Below are positions 48,961 to 61,439 of a DNA stretch of 64,000 bases, piece after piece (the stretch's first letter is position 1; each line of letters starts with the position of its first letter). Location of the stretch: the NCBI GenBank assembly GCA_021442155.1, contig CM038222.1, positions 109,991,121-110,055,120 of the forward strand. The letters run 5' to 3'. Below the pieces are notes generated by a model that was not told where the DNA came from, ran no database searches, and saw only the letters and a program-made list of their open reading frames with translations. Source of the stretch: Cymbidium sinense. Its lineage: Eukaryota > Streptophyta > Magnoliopsida > Asparagales > Orchidaceae. A program made the position numbers and the translations under genes.

Positions 48961-49039
48961 CTTTGTAGGTGAAATGCTAGAGATCATAAGAAATTTTACC
49001 CCTAAAGCAGACAACATCTTTTGTATTTTATATTTTCTC

Positions 49040-49040
<1 letters not shown>

Positions 49041-49084
<44 letters not shown>
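49041..49084 (+). repeat. (ATT)14 microsatellite
   Basis: Fourteen to fifteen uninterrupted ATT units, downstream of integrase C. The poly-Tyr frame across it is an artefact. Confidence 0.95.
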
Positions 49085-49087
<3 letters not shown>

Positions 49088-52000
49088 GTTATGTCCAAAA
49101 AAATTTGTAATCCTTTTTACTTGGATGATTACCTGGTCAAGAGTTAAAGAAATACTTGACAAATATAAGGTAAGATACTTAGCGAGCTGCGTGATGACTT
49201 AGGGCACTAGGTGAGCCATTTTTATCCCAAGAGAAAGGTTAGAGCAAATGAGTTCTGTTGATCACACTTATGGAGTGAGGATTCAATCTTGTCATCCTAT
49301 ATCTAGGAGTCCTCTAAACACTAAGAGCTCTTTAATCATAAGACACTTTTAGTGATTATGTAAATGCTTAACCTAAACCTAGAGACTTAGGAGGATTAGT
49401 CTTAGGTTATGTTATGTCTTAGGACTTTGGGAAACCCATCTAACATATAGCCTAATCAAACCCAGGCCCATTTCCCTAGCCAAAATCCAACCTCAAATCA
49501 GTATAACTTATCCCAATTAAACCTCAACTCAAGTCTAAACTCTGAGCCAAAATAAAATCCACCATGACCTAAACCTAAGCCCATGGTTCAACCTTATGGA
49601 CTTAGCCAAAATTCCCTCTATCAAAACCTAACTCAATTGATTTTCTCATAAATCAATCAATCCTTCAATCATCATTTCGAACCTACCAAAACTACAATCA
49701 AACCCAAAATCAATTCAATCAGTCTAACCTAACCCATTTGACTTAAAGGGTCTAAGTGAGCCAAAATCCAATTAAACCCAAACCAATTGCAATCAAAGCC
49801 ATCAATCAATTCCAAATCAATTATCAAACTCAATTCAACTCAAATCAAACCTAATCCAACTCAATTAGCTTGATTGGTCCACTTGACCCAAAGTGACTAA
49901 TTTGACCAAATTGAACCAAACTCTAATCCAACCCAAATTGGATTGGATAAACCCTTAGAATCTTTTCCATGATGATTGTTGATCATCTTGTATAGCCTAA
50001 TTGCAATCAATCCAATCAAATCAAGCTAATTAACCCACTTAGGCTTACTTGACCCAAAGTGACCTAAAATAACCTATTTAAACCAAATCTCAATCCAACC
50101 CAAATTGGATTAAACCAACCTATCCAAAGCCTCTTTCATTGATTATTGATCATCCTTGATTGATTCATTACAATCAATTGGGTCAAACTAAGTCAATTTG
50201 GTCATTTGATCAAATTAACCCACCTAACCTACATGAGTCAAATGAACCAAGTCTCATCCTAAGCTAAATAAATTGAAACCAATGATCCATACCAACCTAA
50301 AATTGATCATTGAATATAACTTGACTAGTAATTGATCCAAACCAAATTCAATTTGACTTTTGACCCAATTTGACCTAAAAGGCCAAAATGTGTCAAATTA
50401 AAATCTAATCCAAATTAATTCAAACCAATGACTCAAATTTAATTCAAATTGATTATTAAACATGATCAAAGTCTTGATTGAACCTAATTTGATCAATTTA
50501 AAATAAACTAATGCCTAACCCAAGCCAATTTGGCTAATTTGACTAAATTGGTCAACTTAACTCATTTGACCCATATGAACTCAAATGGGTCAAATCCAAA
50601 TCCAAGCCAAATTAAACCAAACCAATTGAGCTAAAATATTCCAAATACTCATTTGAACTTGGCTCAAGCCTTAGTTTGACCTAATTTGATCGATTGGTCT
50701 ACTTGACTCAACCTAGCCCAATTTGGCCCATGTGCTAAACACATTCACCAAGCCCAAACCCTTTGAAACTTGGCATGACCCATCCTTAGGTCATCTTGGG
50801 TCAGACCAAATCCAACCCAACCCAAATTGAAATTGAATTAACCCATTATCTAATAGGTAAACCCTCCCACATGAGATAAAACCTAATTTTGGATAGTCAA
50901 ACCCACTCTCCTCCCCTTCGTAGCCACCCTAAGCTCCAAATGGACATAAGGGCCACTAGCTCAGCAAGCACAAAGCTATTTGGGTCAGCCATGATCCAAG
51001 TGGAGGTGAGCTAACCCATGGATCCCTAATGGAACACTTAGAACCCATGGACAAGCCACCTCAGCCCTTAGCAGCCACTCCCCCTCACTCACCCACTCAA
51101 ATCTAGCCAACTCAGCACCTCCCTGCCACCCGCGACTGCCTACGTCAATTAAACAATCGTAAGAAGACATCCCCAAGGTCGGATTGAAAGGGGGAGGGGG
51201 TATACCCCTCTAATTTCGATCTAAATTGAGAGAGAGTTGATTCGTAGAGTTTCTTTAGGGCATTCCAAACTCCCCCAAGCTTTGCTCAAACTTCGTAAGC
51301 CTCCCCATCACTGGTGATGACAAAACCAAGCGTACTCAAGGCCTAGCTCCATCCAGCTCCACCAAATTATAATAGTTTTCAAATTAACTCTTTCCACACA
51401 TTCACCAAGCTCCAGTGAAGTGAACAAATCTTCCACTGAGCGATTTGAACACCGAAGATGATCTAAGCCTAACTCCGATGAGTTTTCTGGTGATGGTTGA
51501 TCCATAGAGTTGTTAGTTTGGAGGAAAGGCACCATCTTTTCAATAGGGCTTCATCTCTTCAAGATGAAGCTAACTCGATCGATTAGCCATCAGTCCTGAA
51601 CTCCATCAAGGTAAATTCTGGTAAATTGTCCTTTTTTGTAATTTTTGTTTGGCCTTTTTGAAGAAAATTAAAATATCATGCGAAATTGTTAGATCCCCAT
51701 AGATATCTTCCTTGAAACTTTTGTAGTCGATTTTGGCATCTCACGAGCTCTAGTGAGCTCGAATCGAGTGAGGGAAGGCAGACGGTGTCCATCTTTCATC
51801 ACTCAGGGATGATGGATCATCCACCATCAATTCCACATGATTAGAATGGATGGCCATGATTATTCGACAGATTAATTCAATTTTTAATCCTATAAGAACC
51901 ACGGGTTTGATCCCCACCATCTGATCTTAGATCGAGTGGATGAGCCGCCCACCAATTAGCGCCCGCCTGAGGGGCTTAAATAACCAAATCCATGGCACCA

Positions 52001-52659
52001 AATGGAAAGCACTACCACGTTAGCAGTACGCATGGCGTCAACGGGATTAGGGGTTAATTAGGCTTAATAATTCATTTTAATCACTAAAATTTCATAAAAT
52101 CATAACTAATTGTAGAAAAATCTAAGAAATATAAATAAAAAACTCATTGGAAAGGTAAAATATAGAAGATTTTATTTAAAATATGTCCATTTGATTTTAA
52201 ACAATAATTAAAGATTAATTAGGGTTTGAATATTTTTTTGATTAGCCTAATTAAACCCTAATTACTTATGCAATTGATTCCAAACTTAGTGTGTTTATTT
52301 AATGGGATGACTTCTACCTCCCATGATTTTTTTGGAATTTATTGCATAGGTAGGAGAATTGATAATTTAAATCATAATTATCCCTTTAATCAATTTAATG
52401 AATAATTAAAGTTATAAAAAATTAATTAATTAATTAATTCTCATTAATCACTAATTAATAATGAGGTGATGAGGGGGTGATTAGGACCTCTTTCCTAATT
52501 ACTTTCCTAAATTCATTTTATTAAAGAGAGTTAATTAATGTGAGGTCTAATTATGTGATTAATTAATCAATTAGATGATCAAATCAAATTAAATTGAAAT
52601 GTTAATCACTTTAGATAATTAATAACCAAACTAAGGGTTCCTCTTTATGTGTTTAACAA

Positions 52660-52667
52660 TATAAAAA
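52660..52667 (+). promoter_or_regulatory. TATA-like box inside LTR copy 3
   Basis: TATAAAAA followed by CCC sits in a block conserved between copies (CTTTATGTGTT...CTTAAGGAAATTAT). Copy 1 has TATAAAG at 8702; copy 2 has CATAAATT. It is a candidate LTR promoter about 3.4 kb from the LTR start. Confidence 0.35.
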
Positions 52668-53435
52668 CCCTTAAGGAAATTATGATTAACCCATAAGTGT
52701 GGGAAAATCATAAAAGTACTTAATTAGATTCTTTAGTTTAATTAATCTTTAATCATGAGCCAATTGCATTAGGTCCTTTAAGAGAATTACAATTCTATTT
52801 CTATCCATGTTCATATTATTTGTGGTTCATGATTAAATGACTAATTAACATAAAGAAGCATAGGAAAAGGTAATTATATGATTTGATTAATGATCCAACT
52901 TAATTAATTCATAAAATTCATCTAATTATCTTTCCTTAAACCAATTATGATTACCAACTTGAGAATGGGATTAAAAAAGATAATGATAATCTCTCTTTTT
53001 TAAGTTTAATCCAAATCCAAAAATTAGATTAATAAGAAGCTTTAGTTTTCTTTAAATAATCTTATTTGATGTGATTTTCCTTAGGAATTAATGTAGTTGA
53101 ATGAATCATATGTTTATGCTTGGTTATTTCTTTCCAATCACTTTAAATGTTGTATGTCACATGATTCCATGCATTCATCTTTTCAAATCTAAATGAGTTA
53201 ATTGGAATTTATTTATGTAACATTGCATGTGTTGGCCTAATTTATTATATGTGCGATTATTATCATTATTAAATTCAAATGTATTTTTCAAAGTTTATAA
53301 ATCAATAGCAATATTTGGAGTGATGATAGTTATAAATGCATATAGGATTTGCATGTGCTTATAGCTTAATCATAAGAATGTGAATCTCTCTTTCTTAAGT
53401 TCTTATATAGATTTACATAAGTTTGAATGATAATA

Positions 53436-54300
53436 AGTATATTGTCTGGAAATCCTGGAAATATGAAGCTTTAAGTAGCCCCAAGGAGGTCATTTGATTA
53501 CCTCACTTCCCTAGTTTAACAACGGTGTGCACTTATTTAACTTCATTCCTATGTATTTTGGTATTAGAATTTAGAGTAGCTTTAATTCATATGCATAAAT
53601 AATTCAACAAAAGAAAATACAATCTTTGCATGATTTTTCATCCTTATGATTGTGTATACATTTATATGTATTTAAGATAACAAATATATAGTCTGGACAT
53701 CCAAAGAATACGAAACTTTAAGTAGCCCCAAGGAGGTCATTTAATTATCTCACTTCCCTAGTTTAAACAATGGCATGTACTTGCTTACATCTTTCATACA
53801 TGTGTATGTGTATTTAATCAGGGAATGAAAAATCATCTTTTCTATAAAAAATGCATGCATTCATTGCCATTTTAATATGTTAAAGTACATAACATGTAAA
53901 GATATTGCTCTCTTATAGATAGATTTAGATGGATTTGAATGCTAATAAGTATATAGTATGGACATCCCGGGAATATGAGGCTTTAAGTAGCCCCAAGGAG
54001 GTCATTTGATTAACTCACTTCCCTGGTTAACAAAGGAACATACTTATTTAATTTCATTCTTATGTACATTTGTATTAGAATTTGGATAGAGGTTTAATTA
54101 CATATATATTAATAATTCAATTAAAATACAATCTCTTGCATGATTCTCATCCTTATAATTATGTATACATTTATATGTATTTAAAATGGCAAGTATATAG
54201 TATGGATATCCTGGGAATACGCGGCTTTAAGTAGCCCCAATGAGGTCATTTGATTATCTCACTTTCCTGGTTAACAATGGCACATACTTTTTTGCATCTT
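53436..54300 (+). repeat. 235-265-bp tandem repeat in LTR copy 3, four units
   Basis: CTTTAAG anchors at 53469, 53716, 53981 and 54225, spaced 247, 265 and 244 bp. Each has GTATATAG, TGGACATCC, AGTAGCCCCAAGGAGGTCAT and CACTTCCCTAGTT. Confidence 0.85.
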
Positions 54301-56853
54301 TTATATAAATATATGTGTATTTGATTAGAGAATGAAATTCCTTTTTTTTGTTAAGTATCTATGCATTCATGATCATCAAGTATGCCAAAATATAGTGTAT
54401 GTATAGGTATGCTAAGTGTCAATTCATATGCTTGTTATAAGTGATGGAAAGGAATGACTCAACATGTTCTATGTGATAGCAATCCAACCACATTAATCTT
54501 AAGATGACTTTCACATTGAATAGGGTTCTTTAAGGTTAACCTAAACTTAGGATTAAAAATAATGTTTAATAATCCATTCATTAAAGAAAACTAAATCATA
54601 TTAATGAGTTTTAGAAAGTGACTTAAGGTAGGGATGAAAGAGGGTAACCCTCATTCCTCTCTTTATAACACTTAGATGTTAAATGTAAATCAAATGAAAT
54701 AAAACAAAACATAAATTAAAATTCACAAGTCATCTAAACAACTTGAAATGAAACTAACCATCATGTTAACTTAAACAATCTTAAGACTTAGAAAATTATA
54801 AGCCTTAGCACACATACTAGAATTAAGCCACCACTTCTAGCCCTAAGTTATGTCGGTGTATGTGTGATGTTATGTTTTCTTTTATAATGTAATGTTTTAG
54901 ACTGGATGTTAGGGTGTATATTTTGTAGACTGGATATTAAGTCATTATTAGCCTAATCTTATTTTTTGCAAGGGATTGTGCTTAGGAGGCTATTTAAAAA
55001 TAAATATAAATATTTTACTTGCAGGTTGTTTAAGCCCCTAAGCATAATCCATATTAGGGTATATGGGCTTGGTTACCTATGTGCATGGAGCTAAGTCCAA
55101 ATTATGAAATATAACTGCTTGGGATTGTATGTATGTTTAGCTATCCTCTATTTTGCATGTCTAGTTAGATTTTATTTTTCCTAAATATGTAATTTTGTAA
55201 TAGGAATTAGGATTAGTGTTATGGGATTTAGGATAAGCATTAGCTAGAAGGTAAATTGCTTGGAGGCCCTGTGAAGCGTTAAAGCAAAATCAAGTCAATG
55301 GAAGAAGAAAGAAAAGCAAAGAATGAAGACCCCCATAGCATCTAATTTAATTTCAATTGTAATTTTTCTTTTGTAATCCAGGTTGTATAAGGGTAGAGCT
55401 CGGCTACCCAACTTTTCTCTTTTTTGGGGTGTACGGTGGTACTCGGCCACATCGGCCTCTTATTCTTTCACAATAGTTTAAACAATGATTGATGTTATGT
55501 TTAGATTGTGCAATAGAATTTCATCTTTTTTATAGTTTTTTTTTATGATTGATGTTTTAATGTGTGGCCTGGATGCGGTAGACTCTTAAAATAAAATTAA
55601 TTTTTCTATCCTACTAATAACTCATAAATAAATCTTAAAATAACTCACAACTCTATCATAAAGCCTAGGTTATAATTAAGATAATTAAAAGATTTAGCAT
55701 CCCCTTAATTGGATGTTGTATGTTTCACATCATGCATACCATATTAAATCACTCTTGCAAAATGAGAGCCTCCATTCTTGCACTTTAGGGACCGCTTGAC
55801 CTATGAGAGCAACCCCTTATGATGGAGCTTCACTCTCTTTCTCTTTTGATTTTGCCAATAATATAATTTTATTATGCATTTAGGCATAAGAAATCTTAAA
55901 GCCTTTGTCCAAATGAATGTGTCAAATATCATAAAATTTGAAAAGATTTTGTATTTTTAGACTAAATCATATGCTCATACCACTCATGCTCTAGTCTCTT
56001 AGGGAGTGAGTTTAGGACTTTAGTTTCTTTCTAAATTAAATAACAAGCCCAACCATCTTGCAATTACATAATACCAACCTACAAGGTTTTGAATAGTATG
56101 AGGTGTTAATTGGCGACCACTCCAAGCGTTTGTAAGACTAGAAGAGTCGGACGGGTCTACCTTCTCTTATGGAGTAGACCCTTATGTCCCCTTTTTGCTT
56201 AGATTTAGGTCATGCTTTTAACTTATGTTAAAGCTCCCTAGATTTAGGATCCAAGGTTATTGTTTTCCGTGGGCTAGAAGCATAAATCCTCACCTCTTAG
56301 GCATTTTCATAATCTTGTGTTGATGGAATAAGCCCTAGTAATCTAATAAAATTTCAACTCAAATAAAATAAATCCTCACAATTTCAAACATAAAAAGCCT
56401 CACCATAAGATAGATTGGAGTGCTCACTAGGATTTCTAGTATCATGAGCATTTCCTACTTATCTTCATTCAAATTCCAAAATAAGTCTTTCCAATTGAAC
56501 AATCCCACTTGATTTTCCAAAATAACCAATCCTTTGATAGTCTTAACTTTGAAATATTTTAAGATAATAATTGACCACTTTAATCAAGAGTATTCATAGA
56601 AAATCTCATTTCCTAAGATGTAATTAACTATGGAGGATTGCCTCCATAGGGAACTTAAAAACCCAGTATAAAATAAACCTTACTTTACTTTTCCATGTAA
56701 AGTAGGCGAAGGATCTTTGATACATACGAAGACCCATCATGCCTTAGGAGGGTGATTATATCCATTATAGGGTGATATTTCTATCTTTTGAGATAGTACA
56801 TCATTCCTTAATGTCGTACTCGATCATTTCAATAAGTACCCCCTGTGATCTAT

Positions 56854-56889
56854 GTGGTGTCCACCTGATGCATCCAAAAATAACACCAC
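56854..56889 (+). other. Hairpin at the 3' end of LTR copy 3
   Basis: GTGGTGT (56854-56860) pairs with ACACCAC (56883-56889), the same stem as after copy 2. The PBS-like TGGCATCC reads ATGCATCC here, so the stem is kept better than the loop. Confidence 0.5.
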
Positions 56890-56999
56890 AAATTTCAAAA
56901 AGCCCTAGTAGGAAATTTAAATACTTAGCATGCCATTCCTAGCTCAATAATGCTAGGTCGAGTAGGCAATCCATGAGCTATAACCATTAACACTTGTCA

Positions 57000-57520
57000 A
57001 AAATTAATGTATGTAATGCTAATACCAACACTCCATGTGGCTGGCAACTCATGTGTAAAATCAACATTCTAATAGGTCAATGACTACAAAATGATCAACT
57101 CTCCATAATTGTAACTAAAAGAGACTAATACTTTATTTGATTGGCAACTAAAATGTAAGATCGACACCTCGAGAGGTTAGTGACTATTAACCAAAAAAAT
57201 ACCAACTCTTTATAGTTGGCAACCAAAAAAGATTGACACTCTATGTGATCGGTGACTCATATGTATGACCAACACTCCAAATGGTCAATGTCTATTAACT
57301 AAAAGACCAACTCTCTCTAGTTAGCAACCAAAAAAAGATAACTCTCCACAGTAAGCAACCAAAAAAGACCAACACTTCATGTAGTTGGAAACTCAAGTAT
57401 AAGACCAACACCTTTAGTGGTCACAACTATTAACTAAAATAAAGACTTCATGTGAGGTTGGTGACTATTGATTAAAAAATTGGTACTTAAAGATGTCAGT
57501 GACTATCGAAAAGGTCTACC
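57000..57520 (+). repeat. GACCAACACT / GGTTGGCAACT degenerate tandem repeats
   Basis: Recurring pieces are ACCAACTCTCTATAGTTGGC-like and GACCAACACCTCTAGTGGTC-like blocks, each internally palindromic, followed by GTGACTATTAACCAAAA or AACCAAAAAAGA. Spacing is about 30 and 60-70 bp. They lie downstream of LTR copy 3 and before the antisense ORF. Confidence 0.7.
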
Positions 57521-57950
57521 TACCATGGTTAATCATCAAACTCTTCATGATTAGAAAAAAAAAGATGAAAAGGAGAATAACTAGTTTCCAATCAATCCCA
57601 TCTCATTGTTAACGTTAATGTTTTCACAAAGAAACAAACAAAGCATTCATACAATGGTGAGAATAATACAAACAATGCAAATAAAGTCTTACTTGAGAAT
57701 AGTGAGTCTTTACAAAGAAATTATTCTCACAACAAGTCAAATAAAAATATTGACAGTTATGGATGCATTCGATAAAAAAAAAAAGAATAGACATTTTCAT
57801 TCACAATAAAAATTTTTATAGAAGTGCGAGTGTGAGATACATATTCTTTTCTCACAACTCACAAAAAAAGAAAAATAAACTAGATTAAGCCTCATAGTTG
57901 GTGTTCAACTATCAATGTTTTACCAACTTATTAATACAAAGTTGGGGCCC
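57521..57950. other. Unassigned spacer
   Basis: AT-rich sequence between the tandem repeats and the stop of the minus-strand ORF. The 67-residue + frame at 57606 shows no family features and I do not regard it as a gene. Confidence 0.4.
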
Positions 57951-57954
57951 ACCT

Positions 57955-60822
57955 TTATTTTTGCTCCAATAGGTCGCAATACTTATCAAAATCAAGGAAA
58001 CTCATGAGCTCGACCTTCTTTTTTTTTTTTGAAATTCCTATGATAATAGAGCTCTTTCTCTAATTTTTTCTTCACCTCAACATAGCGAGTAAGCTCTAGG
58101 ACTGCCTTATTCTTCTCTTTCTTCTATTGTGTCCTCTTCGCTTGAAGTTCAATAAACCCAGCCTTGGAGGATTTGAGCTCATCCATCAAAGTCGCCAATT
58201 AAATTCTTTCCATAGAAAATTTCTTCTTTTTAATGAAGAACTTCTTATAGATCTCTCAGATTGACTACCACGTGATCACTTGAGTAGTCATAATAGATGG
58301 CAATCAATAATCAAGAGTTTTCTCAAGAAGCAAATTATGTTCTTTAGAGAAGATGACCTACTACGACTTGAAGGACTAACTGGTTAACTTGGACATGTTC
58401 AAAGTATAATTATCTACAACATAAACTTCCTCCTCTTCTAGCTCACTCGTATTCTTCTCGTGACCTCAAGGAGTTAAACTCATAGCCCTCTTCCTAGATT
58501 TCTAGGAGTTGTACTCAGCCTAGCCTCATCAGTGGCCTTAGTGGGAGTCAACTCACCATCATCCTCCTCATGTTTACCCTCCTCGAGGAATCAGACTATC
58601 AAGGGATCAAGTGGAGGGGATGTGGAAGCCTCATCTCCTACAAATAAGAGAAAAATATGATTATAATGGGTGCATCAAAGGATGATGTTAAGACTACAAA
58701 AGATGATGAAGAACATACCATTGAGGAGTTTAGTGACTCAGCCAAAATGGAGGTAGTGATGGATGTTCAATGTATTATCCATCACCTTCTCTAGCACTTT
58801 CTTTACCTAGGTGTTTGCCTCAAGAGAAGTCACTTTTCTCATTAGAAGGGGAAGTGGATTGGTCGGTACTAGCCACAAAGATAAGCTCTTAAAAAATAAG
58901 AGCTTTGAATGCCATTTTCTTACTTTATTCGCTAGGCCATATCATTAGGGTCACCTAAAAATGGACGATCCCATCTTGGATGCCCTTCAGTGAGAAGATG
59001 TAGTGGAAAAGGCACAAGCTTCATGGAAACCTATCCTCCTACAAAAATAAAATGAAGGTGGTGATACTCACCATTGAGTTTAGCAAGACTTGGGCAGGTA
59101 CAACCCCAGAAAAAGTTATAATCTTTACCCACTCACTAGGAAGTGGAAGCTGGAAGCCACATTTAAAGTGGCTTAGTGGGATGCATAACTCATGCAACTG
59201 AGTCAAATTAAATTGCTTGACTTAGTCAGCCAACCGCATGAGGACTTATGATAGCTCTAGCAGTAGCCATGGAAGGCTTATGTTGCTAATGACAACTCAA
59301 GGTCGGGTACTTCTTTTGTCTTGGTTTGCATGAACACAATCACTTCTTTCATTAAATCCCTCAATTGTGTTTACAAAAAGGACAATCACCTTGAAGTCAA
59401 GGGGAAACTTAACTTACTAGCAAGATAGAATAATTACTCAATCTCCTAAAAATTTCAAGCAATGCAAATCACAACAAAAATAATTAAAGTTTTCTATTAA
59501 CAATCTCAACACAAAAGGAACTTGACAAAAGAAAGGGCAAGTATGAGAAAATTATATATTTTTAATTAACGAAAAGAATAATTACAACACACTCATTATA
59601 CCCCCCCTATATATTATTTTTTAAATTGCTTTATGATGGGGTCCAAGTGTCACCCTCGCTGAGCCCACCTTTATCACACATATAATTGAACAGACAATTA
59701 ACGCCAAAAATGAAGAAGAAAGACCCATTCAACTTGATCAAGCATTGACATAAAGTCAATAGGCTCATGGAAAACTCCTTTGAAACTTCACTTCCACGAC
59801 TTGTCTCCACCTCTAGCAATGACTAGAGTTTGGTTAACTCTTGCTACGATGAGTTTAAGCCCTCCTCCAAAAGAATGACCCTCATGTGAAAGATAACAAG
59901 CTTAAATGAGTCAGGAAACTTCTGCGGCTCTCTCTCAGCACCTTTCCTCCTTGGATGAGAGGACTCGTTCCTCTCAAACTTGTCACTATCTTAGCAAGTA
60001 GAGGGTGGAAAGTCATTAATATATTATAGATATCAACTAAATTGAAGCTAATTTCCCCATTACATGATAGTGCGGGTGCTTCGGTGGGTTGTTCTTAATA
60101 GGATCAAGCCCTCTCCTAAAGTAAAAATCAGTGTTACTAAGTCAACCTACTACAAAGCTAAAGTCAGCCCTGAATAATGAAACAATTTCAGCTAAAATAG
60201 ATAATGAGATTTTGATGAGATGATCGACAAGGGCCCATTCCTTAAAAAAGGAAGCAACTACTCGAGTGAACAGGTCTGATGATGACCTAGTAGCTCGCCC
60301 ATAATAAAGTAAAAAAAAAAATTGAGACTACTTGGAGTGTCTAGAGAGATAATTTAGGGGGCACATGAGTGCCCATCATCACCTTCTATTGATGCATGCA
60401 CACTTGTCACGCTAAAGTCGAACAATAATAAGAACTTAAAAGTTATAATAAGAACTCGGGAACCAAAATAAAAATGAGTCCTACCTCAGCGATACACTCC
60501 TCCATAATCATTTTCGTGAAGGCGGTTATCTCCAACCTGCTCACCATGAACTTTTTGCTCAGGATCAGGTGAATATCATCTTCCTCCTCCAGAACACTCG
60601 TGAGTTGGACAAGAGGTGATTGTACCATAGTACTCACATTCTCTCCTCAGCACCATTCTTGCTTGGAGCAGCAATGGTCGCTCGAGTGGGGGCAGCTAGG
60701 TACTCATCTCGACTATATAAATGTATGCGACCTCCACATGCTTCTTAGTCCTTTCTCTTCTTATGAAGACTATCCCAAAGTTTAAAATAATTGATATCAC
60801 CGTGAGGCCTCTTAGCATCCAT
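57955..60822 (-). pseudogene. Minus-strand ORF remnant with coiled-coil tail
   Basis: The ATG at 60822 opens MDAKRPHGDINYFKLWDSLH. Pieces in broken frames follow: MVQSPLVQLTSVLEEEDDI near 60630, SKEFSMSLLTLCQCLIKLNG and FIFGVNCLFNYMCDKGG near 59640-59770, a DPNDMA-like region, and a charged C-terminal part. The last includes TLMDELKSSKAGFIELQAKR and NKAVLELTRYVEVKKKLEKE, which looks like a coiled coil, and it ends MSFLDFDKYCDLLEQK at TAA (57955-57957). The layout resembles antisense ORFs between integrase and 3' LTR in some Tat elements. I do not recognise an enzyme. A plausible 81-nt intron lies at 58638-58718. Stops and frameshifts make it defective. Confidence 0.55.
58638..58718 (-). other. 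Plausible 81-nt spliceosomal intron
   Basis: On the minus strand the sequence reads CTCAATG/GTATGTTC at the left border and CTCTTATTTGTAG/GAGATGAGG at the right, with T-rich filler. Length and borders fit a small plant intron. A second GTGAGT ... TTTTTGTAG pair near 59040-59075 is only about 33 nt and too short to splice by itself. Confidence 0.5.
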
Positions 60823-60934
60823 GACAAATAAATATACCCTTGTTGCTAATGACAACTCGACAATGAGAAGAAATTTTGACTTAGTGATAAGCACAATTCA
60901 AAGGAAAAATATCTTAGGGTAGGGGGTGAGGTCC

Positions 60935-60941
60935 TTTTATA
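60935..60941 (-). promoter_or_regulatory. TATA box of the minus-strand ORF
   Basis: Minus strand GCTATAAAAGGACCTCACCCC-like context, 119 bp upstream of the ATG at 60822. Confidence 0.6.
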
Positions 60942-61418
60942 GCTAAGGAGACTGGAGATAAGACAAAATGAGGCATCAAGTCAAATGTGATGTAATAATT
61001 AATAGCAAAATTTTATCATTTTCTAGAATCTATTAAATGTTCAAAGCTAATTGCCTTTTTTGTGAGTGGCTTTTACAAGGTGTAGAAGAATTGGGGAGCA
61101 AAATGTATACCTAAGTGTGAGGGCAGATCAAACTAGCCTTCAAAGCTAGCCAATGTCAGACCAATCCAAGACAGTAAGATACTCGATGATAAAGACTCGC
61201 CACAAGGCAAGTGAAGGAAAATAAGCAAAGAATGGGGCACAGGTGCCGACTACATAGCCAATGACTCGACCGTGGCAGATAAGTGATCGAGGATGGCTGA
61301 CCAACCAAAATGATCAATGTTCAACTATCTATCCTTGACATAAGAATTCATTGCTTGCCTCTAAACACTTGCTTCTTCTTGTGCTCGACTTACCTTATAT
61401 GTATTAGTCCCCCAATAT

Positions 61419-61426
61419 TATAAAAA
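61419..61426 (+). promoter_or_regulatory. TATA box of an LTR-like promoter
   Basis: TATAAAAAGGGTCC followed by a CT-rich leader (61447-61485) and a possible polyadenylation signal AATAATAAAAGC at 61530. It faces away from the minus-strand TATA box 480 bp to the left, as expected if a 3' LTR starts here. Confidence 0.5.
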
Positions 61427-61439
61427 GGGTCCTTTCAAA

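Larger units (their letters stand above)
49259..56863 (+). mobile_element. Long LTR, copy 3, about 7.6 kb
   Basis: Starts TGATCACACTTATGGAGTG and ends GTGGTGTCCA, aligned over its length with copy 2 but more diverged. It is longer mainly because it has four of the 235-265-bp repeat units instead of two. It includes the GGTCAA/TTGACC array (about 49700-50720), the GC-richer block (50880-52050), and the 3' block GTGTGGCCTGGATGCGG near 55561. The same hairpin and post-LTR sequence as copy 2 follows. No target-site duplication is seen (TCTGT against CCTGA). It could be the 5' LTR of a lost element or a solo LTR. Confidence 0.75.

Noticed and set aside
48953..49147. Frame with a long tyrosine run
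   Set aside because: Produced by the ATT microsatellite.
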